DNA of 7,722 nucleotides, taken from positions 1 through 7,722 of the forward strand of contig JACQTL010000218.1 of NCBI GenBank assembly GCA_016210805.1. The letters are read 5' to 3'. The translations under genes and the position numbers were made by a program. The stretch is from Actinomycetota bacterium (GTDB taxonomy: Bacteria > Actinomycetota > UBA4738 > G016210805). Shown here piece after piece: positions 1-7,296 of the stretch (positions within the stretch are counted from its first letter, which is position 1; every line of letters begins with the position of its first letter). Below the pieces are notes generated by a model. The model had not been told where the DNA came from and ran no database searches. It saw nothing but the letters and a program-made list of their open reading frames with translations.

Positions 1-930
1 CCTGCCACCCACGTCGGTCTCCACCACGGTTCCGCCGCCGGTGGCCGCGTCGGCCAGCGCGTCGTAGGGGAAGGCCACCGCGTCGCCGTCGAGGTTGAGT
101 CCCAGCACGTGCGACGTGGCGGGGAGCCGCGGGTCGGGCTCACCGGTGAAGAGGAACGGCCGCCGGTCGATGTCGGGGTCGTCGTAGTCGAAGTAGGGGT
201 TCGCCCCGTACTGCCTGTCGAACCCCGTGTCCTGGGAGAGCACCTTCCCGTCGGGGTGCGCCGCACGCCAGTCGGCCCACGACACGATCTGGGCGGGCAG
301 GAACTCGAGCTGCGTGCCGGTGAGGGGGCCGACCACGGCCAGGCCCTGGGCCTGTACCCAGAGCGTGTCGGTCTGCCTGTCGTACATCACGAGGTTCGAG
401 AAGTAGAGCTTCCCGGAGGTCCCGAAGTCGAGGAGCTCGCCGTCGATCGTGGGCCGGAGGAAGGCGATCCCCGTGTTGCACAGCGGGCAGTAGGTGACGG
501 TCACCGGCTCACCGCCGATCTCGTCGTTCACGATCTCGTGCCACATCAGGATGCGGAGCGGATAGGCCTTCGCCTCCCCACCGTGCTCCACCGACAGGAC
601 GGGCTCGCGCTCGGCCAGGAAGTCCACCGAGCCCGGATCGAGGAAGGCGGGGTCGTCGATGGGCGGGATGCCGTCGGGAGGGGGACCGCCAGAGATGATG
701 TCGTCGGGATCTACCAGTGGGCTCGGCCACCCGTCGTCCGGCGCCTCGGCGTCGGCCCCCTCGTCCCCCGGCGGAGCCGTGGTCGCCGGGCCGGTCGCTC
801 CGTCGCCCGCCCGGTCGCCCGTGGCCGGCCCGTCCCCGCCGGCCAGGGCCCAGGCCAGCCCGGCCATCAGGGCGGCCGCCATGACCAGACCCACCGCGGC
901 CGCGGCCGTTCGCCGGGATCGCTCGCCCAT
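1..930 (-). CDS. Secreted DUF3179 family protein, C-terminus cut by window edge
   Basis: The frame stays open from the ATG at 930 to the window edge, giving 310 residues without a stop. Residues 1-30 form a signal peptide or anchor: a short basic start (RSRR) and an Ala/Leu hydrophobic stretch. Residues 31-70 are a Gly/Asp/Pro-rich, probably disordered linker. The DUF3179 hallmarks follow in order: SGGPPPDGIPPID (80-92), YPLRILMWHEIVND (123-136), TYCPLCN (146-152) with Cys148 and Cys151, DFGTSGKLYFSNLVMYDRQT (168-187), and near the edge HVLGLNLDGDAVAFPY (274-289). The family is widespread in bacteria and archaea, and I know of no established biochemical function. The CPLC pair could bind metal or form a disulfide; that is inference. 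A stop lies in frame upstream near 1001, and no good Shine-Dalgarno precedes the ATG. The gene is divergent from the M23 peptidase. The family assignment is secure; its role is not. Confidence 0.93.
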   Translation of the reverse strand, partial: MGERSRRTAAAAVGLVMAAALMAGLAWALAGGDGPATGDRAGDGATGPATTAPPGDEGADAEAPDDGWPSPLVDPDDIISGGPPPDGIPPIDDPAFLDPGSVDFLAEREPVLSVEHGGEAKAYPLRILMWHEIVNDEIGGEPVTVTYCPLCNTGIAFLRPTIDGELLDFGTSGKLYFSNLVMYDRQTDTLWVQAQGLAVVGPLTGTQLEFLPAQIVSWADWRAAHPDGKVLSQDTGFDRQYGANPYFDYDDPDIDRRPFLFTGEPDPRLPATSHVLGLNLDGDAVAFPYDALADAATGGGTVVETDVGGR

Positions 931-969
931 ATCAGTAAGAACCCCCGGGGCTCTCCGGCGATTCCCCGG

Positions 970-992
970 CCGAGCGGGTCCACCGAGCGGGT
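970..992. repeat. Tandem direct repeat CCGAGCGGGT, 13-base period
   Basis: CCGAGCGGGT occurs exactly at 970-979 and again at 983-992, separated by CCA. The second copy runs directly into TTGACC (992-997), the candidate -35 of the M23 gene. A paired site abutting a -35 element looks like a regulator binding site. That role is inferred; only the repeat itself is seen. Confidence 0.6.
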
Positions 993-1020
993 TGACCCTT
1001 CACCTCCCGTCCGGTAGAGC
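992..1020 (+). promoter_or_regulatory. Candidate promoter of the M23 peptidase gene
   Basis: TTGACC at 992-997 is followed, after exactly 17 bases, by TAGAGC at 1015-1020. Both resemble housekeeping sigma hexamers; the -10 has TA but lacks the final T. Transcription would begin near 1026-1030, at or just before the GTG start, giving a very short or absent leader. Confidence 0.35.
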
Positions 1021-1029
1021 TACGGGGTC

Positions 1030-2253
1030 GTGCGTGCGGACCGGGGACCCATCGCCAGCCGGGTGTCGCGCCGGGCGGTGGCCGCCGCCGCGGCGCTCCT
1101 CCTGCTCGCCGTCCCCTCCGTGCAGGCCGACACGAAGTCCGACCTCGAGGCCGCCAGGGACCGGCTCGACGAGCTCACCGCCTCGATCCCGGCCGAGCAG
1201 CAGCGCCTGCGGGCGCTCCAGGTCCAGCTGAACGGCACGGCCGAGCGCCTGTTCGCCACGGTCTCCGAGCTGGAGCAGACCGAGCACCGGATCCAGAAGG
1301 CCCGGGCCGGGATCGATCGGGCCGAGCGGGAGCTCCGGGCGCTCCAGGGCCAGCTCGACGCCAGGGCCCGCCAGGCCTTCATCAGCGGCCCGGCCACGCA
1401 GCTGTCGTTCATCCTCGGGGCGGAGTCCCTGACCGATCTGTCCGACCGCGTCCAGTTCTTCGAGAACCTCAACGCCAGCGACGCGGAGCTGGCCTCGGAG
1501 GTGGGGCGGAGGGCCGCCGGGCTCGAGCAGCGTCGGGCCGACCTGGTGCTGGAGCGGGCCGACCTGGAAGCTCAGCGTGACCGGCTGAGGGACGCCGAGG
1601 CCGAGCTCCAGGCCAGGTTCGACGAGCAGCAGACCCTCATCGCCGGCCTGAGCTCCAAGGCCGCCGAGGTCGAGGCCCTGGTCGCGCGGCTCGCCGACGA
1701 GCTGGCTGCCGAGGAGCTCGCCGCCGCCAGGGCCGCCGCGAAGGCCGCCAGGGAGCAGGCCGAACAGGAGCAGGAGGGGACGGCCGGCGGGTCGGGCGGC
1801 GACACGGGCGGCACCGGCGGGGACACCGGCGGTGGTGGTGGCGGCGGCGGGGACACCGGCGACGGCCCCTTCTACCGCTGCCCGGTGGCGGGGCCCCACG
1901 CCTACACCGACACGTTCGGGGCGCCGAGGTCCGGCGGGCGGACCCACCAGGGCATCGACATCCTCGCCGCGCAGGGCACCCCGATCGTGGCGCCCTTCCC
2001 GGGGAACGCGGTGAACGCGACCAACTGGCCGCTGGGCGGCTACGCGGTCAAGGTCTACGGTGCCGGGGGGTACGTGTACAACGCCCACATGTCCAAGGTC
2101 GGGAAGCTCGGGCCCGTCGAGACCGGAGAGGTGATCGGGTACGTCGGGAACACCGGGAACGCGGCCGGCGGACCTCCCCACGACCACTTCGAGTGGCATC
2201 CCGGAGGCGGTGCCGCGGTGAACCCCTTCAGCCACCTCAACGAGGTCTGCTGA
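1030..2253 (+). CDS. Secreted coiled-coil M23 (LytM-type) peptidoglycan peptidase
   Basis: The 407-residue product should be exported and cut peptide bridges in peptidoglycan, or activate another hydrolase. Residues 1-33 are a signal peptide ending VQA. Residues 34-248 are rich in Glu, Arg, Leu and Ala, with the heptad look of an EnvC/PcsB-like coiled coil, including the family-like stretch around SFILGAESLTDLSDRV (126-141). A Gly/Asp/Thr linker follows (251-279). The LytM domain occupies about 284-404: HQGID gives zinc ligands His306 and Asp310, NAHM gives His353, and HDHFEW gives His384 and His386. All expected catalytic positions are present, so unlike EnvC it is probably an active enzyme. 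Cys284 and Cys407 flank the domain and might pair. The start is GTG with only GGGG close by; an in-frame GTG at 1066 would also leave a usable signal peptide. The deacetylase gene follows 177 bases downstream. Confidence 0.92.
   Translation: MRADRGPIASRVSRRAVAAAAALLLLAVPSVQADTKSDLEAARDRLDELTASIPAEQQRLRALQVQLNGTAERLFATVSELEQTEHRIQKARAGIDRAERELRALQGQLDARARQAFISGPATQLSFILGAESLTDLSDRVQFFENLNASDAELASEVGRRAAGLEQRRADLVLERADLEAQRDRLRDAEAELQARFDEQQTLIAGLSSKAAEVEALVARLADELAAEELAAARAAAKAAREQAEQEQEGTAGGSGGDTGGTGGDTGGGGGGGGDTGDGPFYRCPVAGPHAYTDTFGAPRSGGRTHQGIDILAAQGTPIVAPFPGNAVNATNWPLGGYAVKVYGAGGYVYNAHMSKVGKLGPVETGEVIGYVGNTGNAAGGPPHDHFEWHPGGGAAVNPFSHLNEVC
1815..1861 (+). repeat. Low-complexity Gly linker with in-frame 30-base repeat
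   Basis: CGGCGGGGACACCGGCG occurs at 1815-1831 and again at 1845-1861, a period of 30 bases or ten codons, with GGT/GGC runs between. It lies within the Gly/Asp/Thr linker separating the coiled coil from the LytM domain. Because the period is a multiple of three, slippage here would change linker length without breaking the frame. Confidence 0.7.
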
Positions 2254-2255
2254 CC

Positions 2256-2270
2256 CGAGTCCCGGGCTCG
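2256..2270 (+). terminator. Weak hairpin just after the M23 stop codon
   Basis: CGAGTC, loop CCG, GGCTCG forms a six-pair stem (one G-T pair) three bases after the TGA. There is no T run, so it is at best a weak or factor-assisted terminator. In such GC-rich DNA it may be chance. Confidence 0.2.
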
Positions 2271-2369
2271 CTGTGGCCGCCCGGCCCAGCGGCGTCCCCT
2301 CGCGAAACCCGACAGGTCACCCGAACCGGTCGCCTCCGTCCGAACCCCACCTACCGGCGGTACCCTGCG

Positions 2370-2395
2370 GGAACCTCGGCCGGCCCCGCGCCGTC
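2370..2395 (+). promoter_or_regulatory. Candidate ECF sigma-type promoter of the deacetylase gene
   Basis: GGAACC at 2370-2375 and CGTC at 2392-2395 are 16 bases apart. This matches the general layout of extracytoplasmic-function sigma promoters (an AAC-type -35 and a CGTC-type -10). Transcription would start near 2402, leaving about 29 bases of leader that contain the ribosome binding site. Chance matches are possible in GC-rich sequence. Confidence 0.35.
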
Positions 2396-2418
2396 CTGGG
2401 ATGGGGCGGGGCGTCACC

Positions 2419-2423
2419 GGAGG
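2419..2423 (+). promoter_or_regulatory. Ribosome binding site GGAGG that sets the deacetylase start
   Basis: GGAGG lies 7 bases before the ATG at 2431. It supports that start over the in-frame ATG at 2401, which would place ten uncharacteristic residues before a clean signal peptide. Confidence 0.85.
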
Positions 2424-2430
2424 AACGACG

Positions 2431-3507
2431 ATGCGCAGGCGAAGGAAGTGGCTCCTCCTGCTCCGGGCCACGGCGCTGCTCGTGGCCCTGTCGTTCCCCC
2501 TGGCCGCCACCCGCCCCGTGCACGACCTCCCCCCTCCGATCATGCTCACGGTCCGGGACGAGGTCCGGTACATGCGCCCCGGGCTCACCTTCGCCAACGC
2601 GGCGCGGAGGTTCCACCTCCGGGCCCGGTCCGGCCACCTCCTCGACGTCGACGGCCTCGTCCTGGAGAGGAACGCCTACCCGGGAAGGGTGCTCCTCAAC
2701 GGCCACGGGGCCGTGGCGTGGGAGCCGCTCTCCGACGGCGACGCGATCGACGTGGTACACGGCGAGGACCGGACCGAGCCCACCGAGGACGTGGTCCGGG
2801 AGTTCCCCGGGGGCCGGCCCGGCAACCCGCAGCACACCCTGGCCACGCAGCCGGGCGTGGAGATCACCACGCGTGGCAGGCTCTCCAAGAAGCTCGTCTC
2901 GGTGGAGTTCAGGCCGAGCGGCGACGCGCAGGTCCCCCCGGCGGTGGCCCTGACGTTCGACGACGGCCCCAGCCCGACCTTCACCCCACAGGTCCTGGCC
3001 ATCCTCAGGCGGTTCGACGTGCCGGCCACCTTCTTCGTGGTGGGGTACCTGGCCGAGCGGTTCCCCGAGCTGGTCCGGGAGGCGGCGGAGGTCGGCACCG
3101 TCGCCAGCCACAGCTACGGGCACCCCATCGGAACGCCCTTCGCCGACCTTCCCCGCAAGCGGATCGTGGAGGAGATGGACGGGGCCAGCGACGTCCTGGA
3201 GGGCCTGGGGCTCCGGATCACCCTGTTCCGCCCGCCTGGAGGGAGCTCGGACGACCGGGTGGTCAAGCTGGCCGGCCGGCGGGGGATGCGCGTGGTCATG
3301 TGGAGCGTCGACCCCGAGGACTGGCGCAACGACGCGAAGCGCAAGCTGATAGTCCGGGCGGTGGTGAGGAACGTCCAGCCGGGCTCGATCATCCTCCTGC
3401 ACGATGGCGGGGGCGATCAGAGCGCCACCGTGGCGGCCCTCCCGGCCATCATCAAGAAGATCCGGAAGATGGGCCTCCGCTTCACCGTCGTGGCGAAGCA
3501 GGACTGA
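2431..3507 (+). CDS. Secreted polysaccharide deacetylase (NodB/CE4 type) with extra N-terminal domain
   Basis: The predicted 358-residue enzyme would remove acetyl groups from an extracellular glycan such as peptidoglycan; the substrate is not known. The N-terminus MRRRRKW followed by a Leu/Ala stretch (to about 26) is a signal peptide or anchor. Residues about 37-112 form an extra domain with VLLNGHGAVAWEPLSDGDAIDVVHG (87-111), resembling a small beta-grasp (ubiquitin/ThiS-like) fold. A linker of about 113-168 follows. The NodB domain starts near 171. Its motifs are TFDDGP (175-180, Asp177 and Asp178), HSYGH (227-231, metal His227 and His231), RPPGG (267-271), DPEDW (294-298) and LLHDGG (322-327, His324). 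All five family motifs are present, so it should be active. The start was chosen by the GGAGG site. The upstream M23 peptidase on the same strand suggests a shared role in cell-wall remodelling. Confidence 0.93.
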   Translation: MRRRRKWLLLLRATALLVALSFPLAATRPVHDLPPPIMLTVRDEVRYMRPGLTFANAARRFHLRARSGHLLDVDGLVLERNAYPGRVLLNGHGAVAWEPLSDGDAIDVVHGEDRTEPTEDVVREFPGGRPGNPQHTLATQPGVEITTRGRLSKKLVSVEFRPSGDAQVPPAVALTFDDGPSPTFTPQVLAILRRFDVPATFFVVGYLAERFPELVREAAEVGTVASHSYGHPIGTPFADLPRKRIVEEMDGASDVLEGLGLRITLFRPPGGSSDDRVVKLAGRRGMRVVMWSVDPEDWRNDAKRKLIVRAVVRNVQPGSIILLHDGGGDQSATVAALPAIIKKIRKMGLRFTVVAKQD

Positions 3508-3512
3508 GCGCG

Positions 3513-4436
3513 CTATCCCGCCCGGAGGAACCTCTCGTACCGCTCCTCGAGCAGAACCGGGTCGGGGCGGGACTCGGGGCGCCGAGGGAGCACGGCCAGG
3601 GGGGCCTCGTGGAGGCCCTGGAGCGCGTGGCGGAGCGTCGGGCCGTCGCGTTCGTCCCGGATCTTCCTGGCCACCTCGATCACGTAGTTGGGACGGATCC
3701 CCAGGAGGTTCGCGTCGAACGCCCGATGGTGGATCGCGCACATCGCCATCCCGTTCGTGACCACCGGAGGGCCCCCCTCCACGTCTCGCTTGATGTGGGC
3801 CGCATCCAGGAGCTCGGGGTGCCCGAGACGGCACAGGGCGCACCGGCTCGTGTAGGCCGCGATCACGTCCCGCCGGAAGAAGGGCTGGTGGAGCCGGCGC
3901 TTGACGACAGCCTCCACGTACTCCCGGTGGCGCAGGCGATCCGGCTCGGTGAGGAAGACGCCGGGCGTCGCGACGTCCCGCAGCGCCTCATCGGCCGCGA
4001 CGATGAACTCGTGCCCGGCGGGGTCCTCGTCCACGATCCAGACGGGGAAGATGGGCTCGAAGACGCCCGGGGCCACCCCCACGAAGTACACGAGCGGCTT
4101 GCGCGTCTCGATCGCCCGGCGCATCGCCCGGTTGACCGCCGAACGGGGGTCGGTGCCCATCCACTTGTAGTGGACGAACCCATCCTCGTCGATCCAGTCG
4201 TCGTACGGACGGAGCTCGGGGTTCGGGACGAAGATCGTCAGGAAGCTGATGGCCACGTCGTGGCCCGCCGCCTTGCGGATGCCGCGCTGTCGTTCGATGA
4301 GCGGGAACCGCTGACCCTCGAACACGAACGACTCGAGCTCCTGGCGCGTGACGATCCCACCACTGCGCGCCATGAGGCTGCGCATGTACTCGAACGCGGC
4401 CGCCCGCAGACGGTCATCCCGGTCCGCCCCATCCAC
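3513..4436 (-). CDS. HNH endonuclease, putative restriction type (COG3440-like)
   Basis: The 307-residue product carries a C-terminal HNH nuclease domain at about 184-248. It runs from FFRRDVIAAY, with Cys199 and Cys202, through LLDAAHIKR (His214) and NGMAMC (Asn228), to IHHRAFD (His236, His237). This is the HNH_2 pattern of predicted restriction endonucleases. The N-terminal 150 residues (FEGQRFPLIERQRGIRK at 39-55, YKWMGTDPRSAVNRAMRRA at 90-108, LVYFVGVAPGVFEP at 115-128) match what I recall upstream of this HNH type. They may recognise modified DNA, as SRA-like domains do, but that is inference. No methyltransferase or other restriction subunit is adjacent. The start is GTG without a Shine-Dalgarno; CATACT lies six bases upstream. 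It lies 39 bases after the membrane gene on the same strand and converges on the deacetylase gene with 5 bases between stop codons. Confidence 0.85.
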   Translation of the reverse strand: MDGADRDDRLRAAAFEYMRSLMARSGGIVTRQELESFVFEGQRFPLIERQRGIRKAAGHDVAISFLTIFVPNPELRPYDDWIDEDGFVHYKWMGTDPRSAVNRAMRRAIETRKPLVYFVGVAPGVFEPIFPVWIVDEDPAGHEFIVAADEALRDVATPGVFLTEPDRLRHREYVEAVVKRRLHQPFFRRDVIAAYTSRCALCRLGHPELLDAAHIKRDVEGGPPVVTNGMAMCAIHHRAFDANLLGIRPNYVIEVARKIRDERDGPTLRHALQGLHEAPLAVLPRRPESRPDPVLLEERYERFLRAG

Positions 4437-4442
4437 GGGCGG

Positions 4443-4448
4443 AGTATG
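4443..4448 (-). promoter_or_regulatory. Candidate -10 element of the HNH gene
   Basis: On the minus strand CATACT is followed by six bases and then the GTG start, so transcription could begin at or beside the start codon. It matches TATAAT at four of six positions. I see no good -35. Confidence 0.25.
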
Positions 4449-4478
4449 ACCCTGGGGTTGCTCCGGATGGAAGGGTCA
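4447..4478. repeat. Inverted repeat TGACCCT-N18-AGGGTCA before the HNH gene
   Basis: TGACCCT (4447-4453) and AGGGTCA (4472-4478) are perfect inverted copies around 18 bases. One arm covers the TGA stop of the membrane gene on the minus strand. The other overlaps the first bases of CATACT before the HNH start. It could be an operator for the HNH gene, or a weak stem ending the upstream transcript; no T run follows. Confidence 0.45.
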
Positions 4479-5024
4479 GGCCGGGCGGCGGCGGAGGGCC
4501 ACGGCGGCCCACACCAGTAGCGCCAGGGACAGGGCCAGGAGGGCGAACTTCGAGGTGGCCGCCCAGAGCACGAGGGACGGCCAGGGGTCCGCCGGGGAGG
4601 ACGTCAGGAGGCGGAGGGCGGCGGCGTTCTCCACGGCGTCGAGGAGGGCCGCGGCGACGGGGGCCCACGCGAGCGTCACGCCCCACGCGGCGACCCGGGT
4701 CCGCCCCCGGGCCCGGGCCACGACGACGACCTTCGACCACAGCAGCGCGATGCCCAGCGCGTAGAGCGGCATGTACAGGTAGTCGAAGCCCAGGGCGAAA
4801 CCGGCCACGGCGAGCTCGCGAGGGCCCCAGGTCGCCAGGATGCGCTCCACCCCGGCAACCGAGCCGGCGAACTCCAGCGAGAGGATCCCCTGCGGCGCGG
4901 CGGTGGTCGAGAGCGACTGGCCGGCCAGGGTCAGCGCGCCGCCGACCAGCGCGTTCAGCACGAGCAGCCCCACCAGCCACGGCTTGAACCGCTCGGCGGC
5001 CGGACGCTCCAGGGGCGCGCGCAC
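4476..5024 (-). CDS. Four-helix integral membrane protein of unknown function
   Basis: I do not recognise a named family. The 182 residues contain four likely membrane helices, at about 15-35, 72-97, 112-134 and 151-176. A 36-residue loop lies between the first two, and there is a basic cluster (ARARGRTR) near 103-110. Charged residues in or next to the helices are notable: FDYLYMPLY (80-88, Asp81) and LLDAVENA (127-134, Asp129 and Glu132). I recall the same pattern in unnamed membrane proteins, so they may be functional. The GTG start lies one base after the kbl stop (TGA-G-GTG), with no room for a separate Shine-Dalgarno, which suggests translational coupling to kbl. A transport or accessory role in threonine/glycine metabolism is possible from position only. 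It could equally be a passenger. Confidence 0.8.
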   Translation of the reverse strand: MRAPLERPAAERFKPWLVGLLVLNALVGGALTLAGQSLSTTAAPQGILSLEFAGSVAGVERILATWGPRELAVAGFALGFDYLYMPLYALGIALLWSKVVVVARARGRTRVAAWGVTLAWAPVAAALLDAVENAAALRLLTSSPADPWPSLVLWAATSKFALLALSLALLVWAAVALRRRPA

Positions 5025-5025
5025 C

Positions 5026-6210
<1,185 letters not shown>

Positions 6211-6214
6211 GTCA

Positions 6215-6222
6215 CCTCCTCC
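6215..6222 (-). promoter_or_regulatory. Ribosome binding site GGAGGAGG of kbl
   Basis: In the 21-base tdh-kbl gap, GGAGGAGG lies 4 bases before the kbl ATG; its first GGAGG is 7 bases away. It is one of only two textbook Shine-Dalgarno sites in the window, as expected for an internal operon gene. Confidence 0.88.
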
Positions 6223-6231
6223 GTGCGCCGG

Positions 6232-7290
6232 TCAGGGGTACAGGATGACCTTCGCCGAGCGGCCCGACGCCGCCGCCTCGAAGGCCTCCGCGTAGCGGTC
6301 CAGCGGGAACCGGTGGGTGATGACGGGCTGCACGTCGACCATCCCCGTCTCCAGGAACGTCGACGTCAGCTGCCAGGTCCGGAAGAGCTCCCGGCCCGTG
6401 ATCCCGACCAGCCGGGCCTCCTTGAAGATGACCTGGTCGGTCAGGTCGACCGTGACCGGCTGGGTGGGCAGGCCCAGGAAGGACAGCCGCCCCCCCCGGG
6501 CCAGCATCCGGGTGGCCTGGTCGATGGCCGTGGCGTTCCCCGACATCTCGAGGACCAGCCCGGCGCCGTGCCCGCCGGTGGCCTCCAGGACCGCGGCCAC
6601 GGGGTCGGCCGAGCGGGGATCGACGACGAGGTCCGCCCCCATCTGCTTGGCCAGCCCGGCCCGGAACTCGTTGGGCTCCACGGCCACGACCTGCCGGGCC
6701 CCGCTGGCCCGGCAGATCCCCACGGCGAACAGCCCGATCGGGCCGCATCCGACCACCGCCACGGCCTCCCCGGCCACGTCGCCGCCGTCGTTCCCGGGGA
6801 ACACGGTGTGCACCGCGTTGCCGAACGGCTCATAGATCGATGCGACCTCGGGGGGCACGCCGGCGCCGACCTGCCAAGCGTTCACCGCCGGGACCGAGAT
6901 GAACTCGGCGAACCCCCCCGGCGCGTCGACCCCCAGGATCCGGAGGTTCTCGCAGATGTGGAACCGCCCCGCCCGGCAGGTCGTGCAGGTCCCGTCGAAC
7001 AGGTGGGTCTCCACCGACACCCGCGTGCCCACCTCGAGGTGCTCCACCCCCTGGCCCAGCCGGGCCACCCGGCCGGTCATCTCGTGGCCGAAGGTGATGG
7101 GGGGCGACATCCGCCCGGCGGCCCAGGAGTTCCACTCGAAGATGTGCAGGTCGGTCCCGCAGATCGAGGCGGCATCGATGCGGATCAGAACCTCCCCGGG
7201 AAGGGGGTCGGGGACGGGGACCTCCTCCAGCTCGGCGCCCGGCGCGGGCCCGGTCTTGCGGAGCGCTCGCATCGTGGCGGGAGCGGTCAC
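6232..7290 (-). CDS. tdh: L-threonine 3-dehydrogenase, zinc-dependent
   Basis: This enzyme oxidises L-threonine to 2-amino-3-oxobutyrate with NAD+, supplying Kbl. The 352-residue medium-chain dehydrogenase has catalytic zinc residues Cys44 (SICGTD), His69 and Glu70 (FGHEMTG). Tdh-type signatures are HIFEWN (49-54), EPFGNAVHT (154-162) and GRELFRTWQ (299-307). GCGPIG (181-186) is the Rossmann loop, and Glu205 at the end of the next strand favours NAD over NADP. In the structural-zinc lobe the usual four cysteines read Asp99, Cys102, Cys105, Cys113, so the first ligand is Asp instead of Cys. The start is GTG at 7290. An in-frame ATG at 7272 gives a conventional N-terminus (MRALRKT), and neither has a Shine-Dalgarno. 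It heads the tdh-kbl-membrane gene run. Confidence 0.95.
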   Translation of the reverse strand: MTAPATMRALRKTGPAPGAELEEVPVPDPLPGEVLIRIDAASICGTDLHIFEWNSWAAGRMSPPITFGHEMTGRVARLGQGVEHLEVGTRVSVETHLFDGTCTTCRAGRFHICENLRILGVDAPGGFAEFISVPAVNAWQVGAGVPPEVASIYEPFGNAVHTVFPGNDGGDVAGEAVAVVGCGPIGLFAVGICRASGARQVVAVEPNEFRAGLAKQMGADLVVDPRSADPVAAVLEATGGHGAGLVLEMSGNATAIDQATRMLARGGRLSFLGLPTQPVTVDLTDQVIFKEARLVGITGRELFRTWQLTSTFLETGMVDVQPVITHRFPLDRYAEAFEAAASGRSAKVILYP

Positions 7291-7296
7291 CGGCCA

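Larger units (their letters stand above)
931..1029. promoter_or_regulatory. Divergent intergenic region between DUF3179 and M23 genes
   Basis: These 99 bases separate two genes transcribed away from each other, so both promoters should lie here or just inside the genes. The region contains a 10-base direct repeat with a 13-base period and a plus-strand -35/-10 candidate, listed separately. On the minus strand I see no convincing hexamer pair for the DUF3179 gene. The only purine-rich stretch before its ATG is a G run more than 10 bases away. Confidence 0.6.

Noticed and set aside
109..1017. A 302-codon plus-strand frame opposite the DUF3179 gene
   Set aside because: DUF3179 signatures are unmistakable on the minus strand; this frame shows no domain.
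1000..2235. A 411-codon open frame antisense to the M23 gene
   Set aside because: It mirrors the coiled-coil codons (Leu/Gly/Pro/Arg-rich) and has no domain. The plus-strand frame has a signal peptide and a full LytM site.
2401..2430. ATG at 2401 as the deacetylase start
   Set aside because: The GGAGG site is 7 bases before the in-frame ATG at 2431, which begins directly with a signal peptide.
2317..3843. A 508-codon minus-strand frame opposite the deacetylase
   Set aside because: It has no motifs, is Pro/Gly/Arg/His-rich, and overlaps the NodB motifs on the plus strand.
2193..4520. A 775-codon open frame on the plus strand crossing the deacetylase and the HNH gene
   Set aside because: It lies over two well-supported genes. 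Its translation is Arg/Pro/Gly-rich with no recognisable motif, the usual product of reading GC-rich DNA out of frame.
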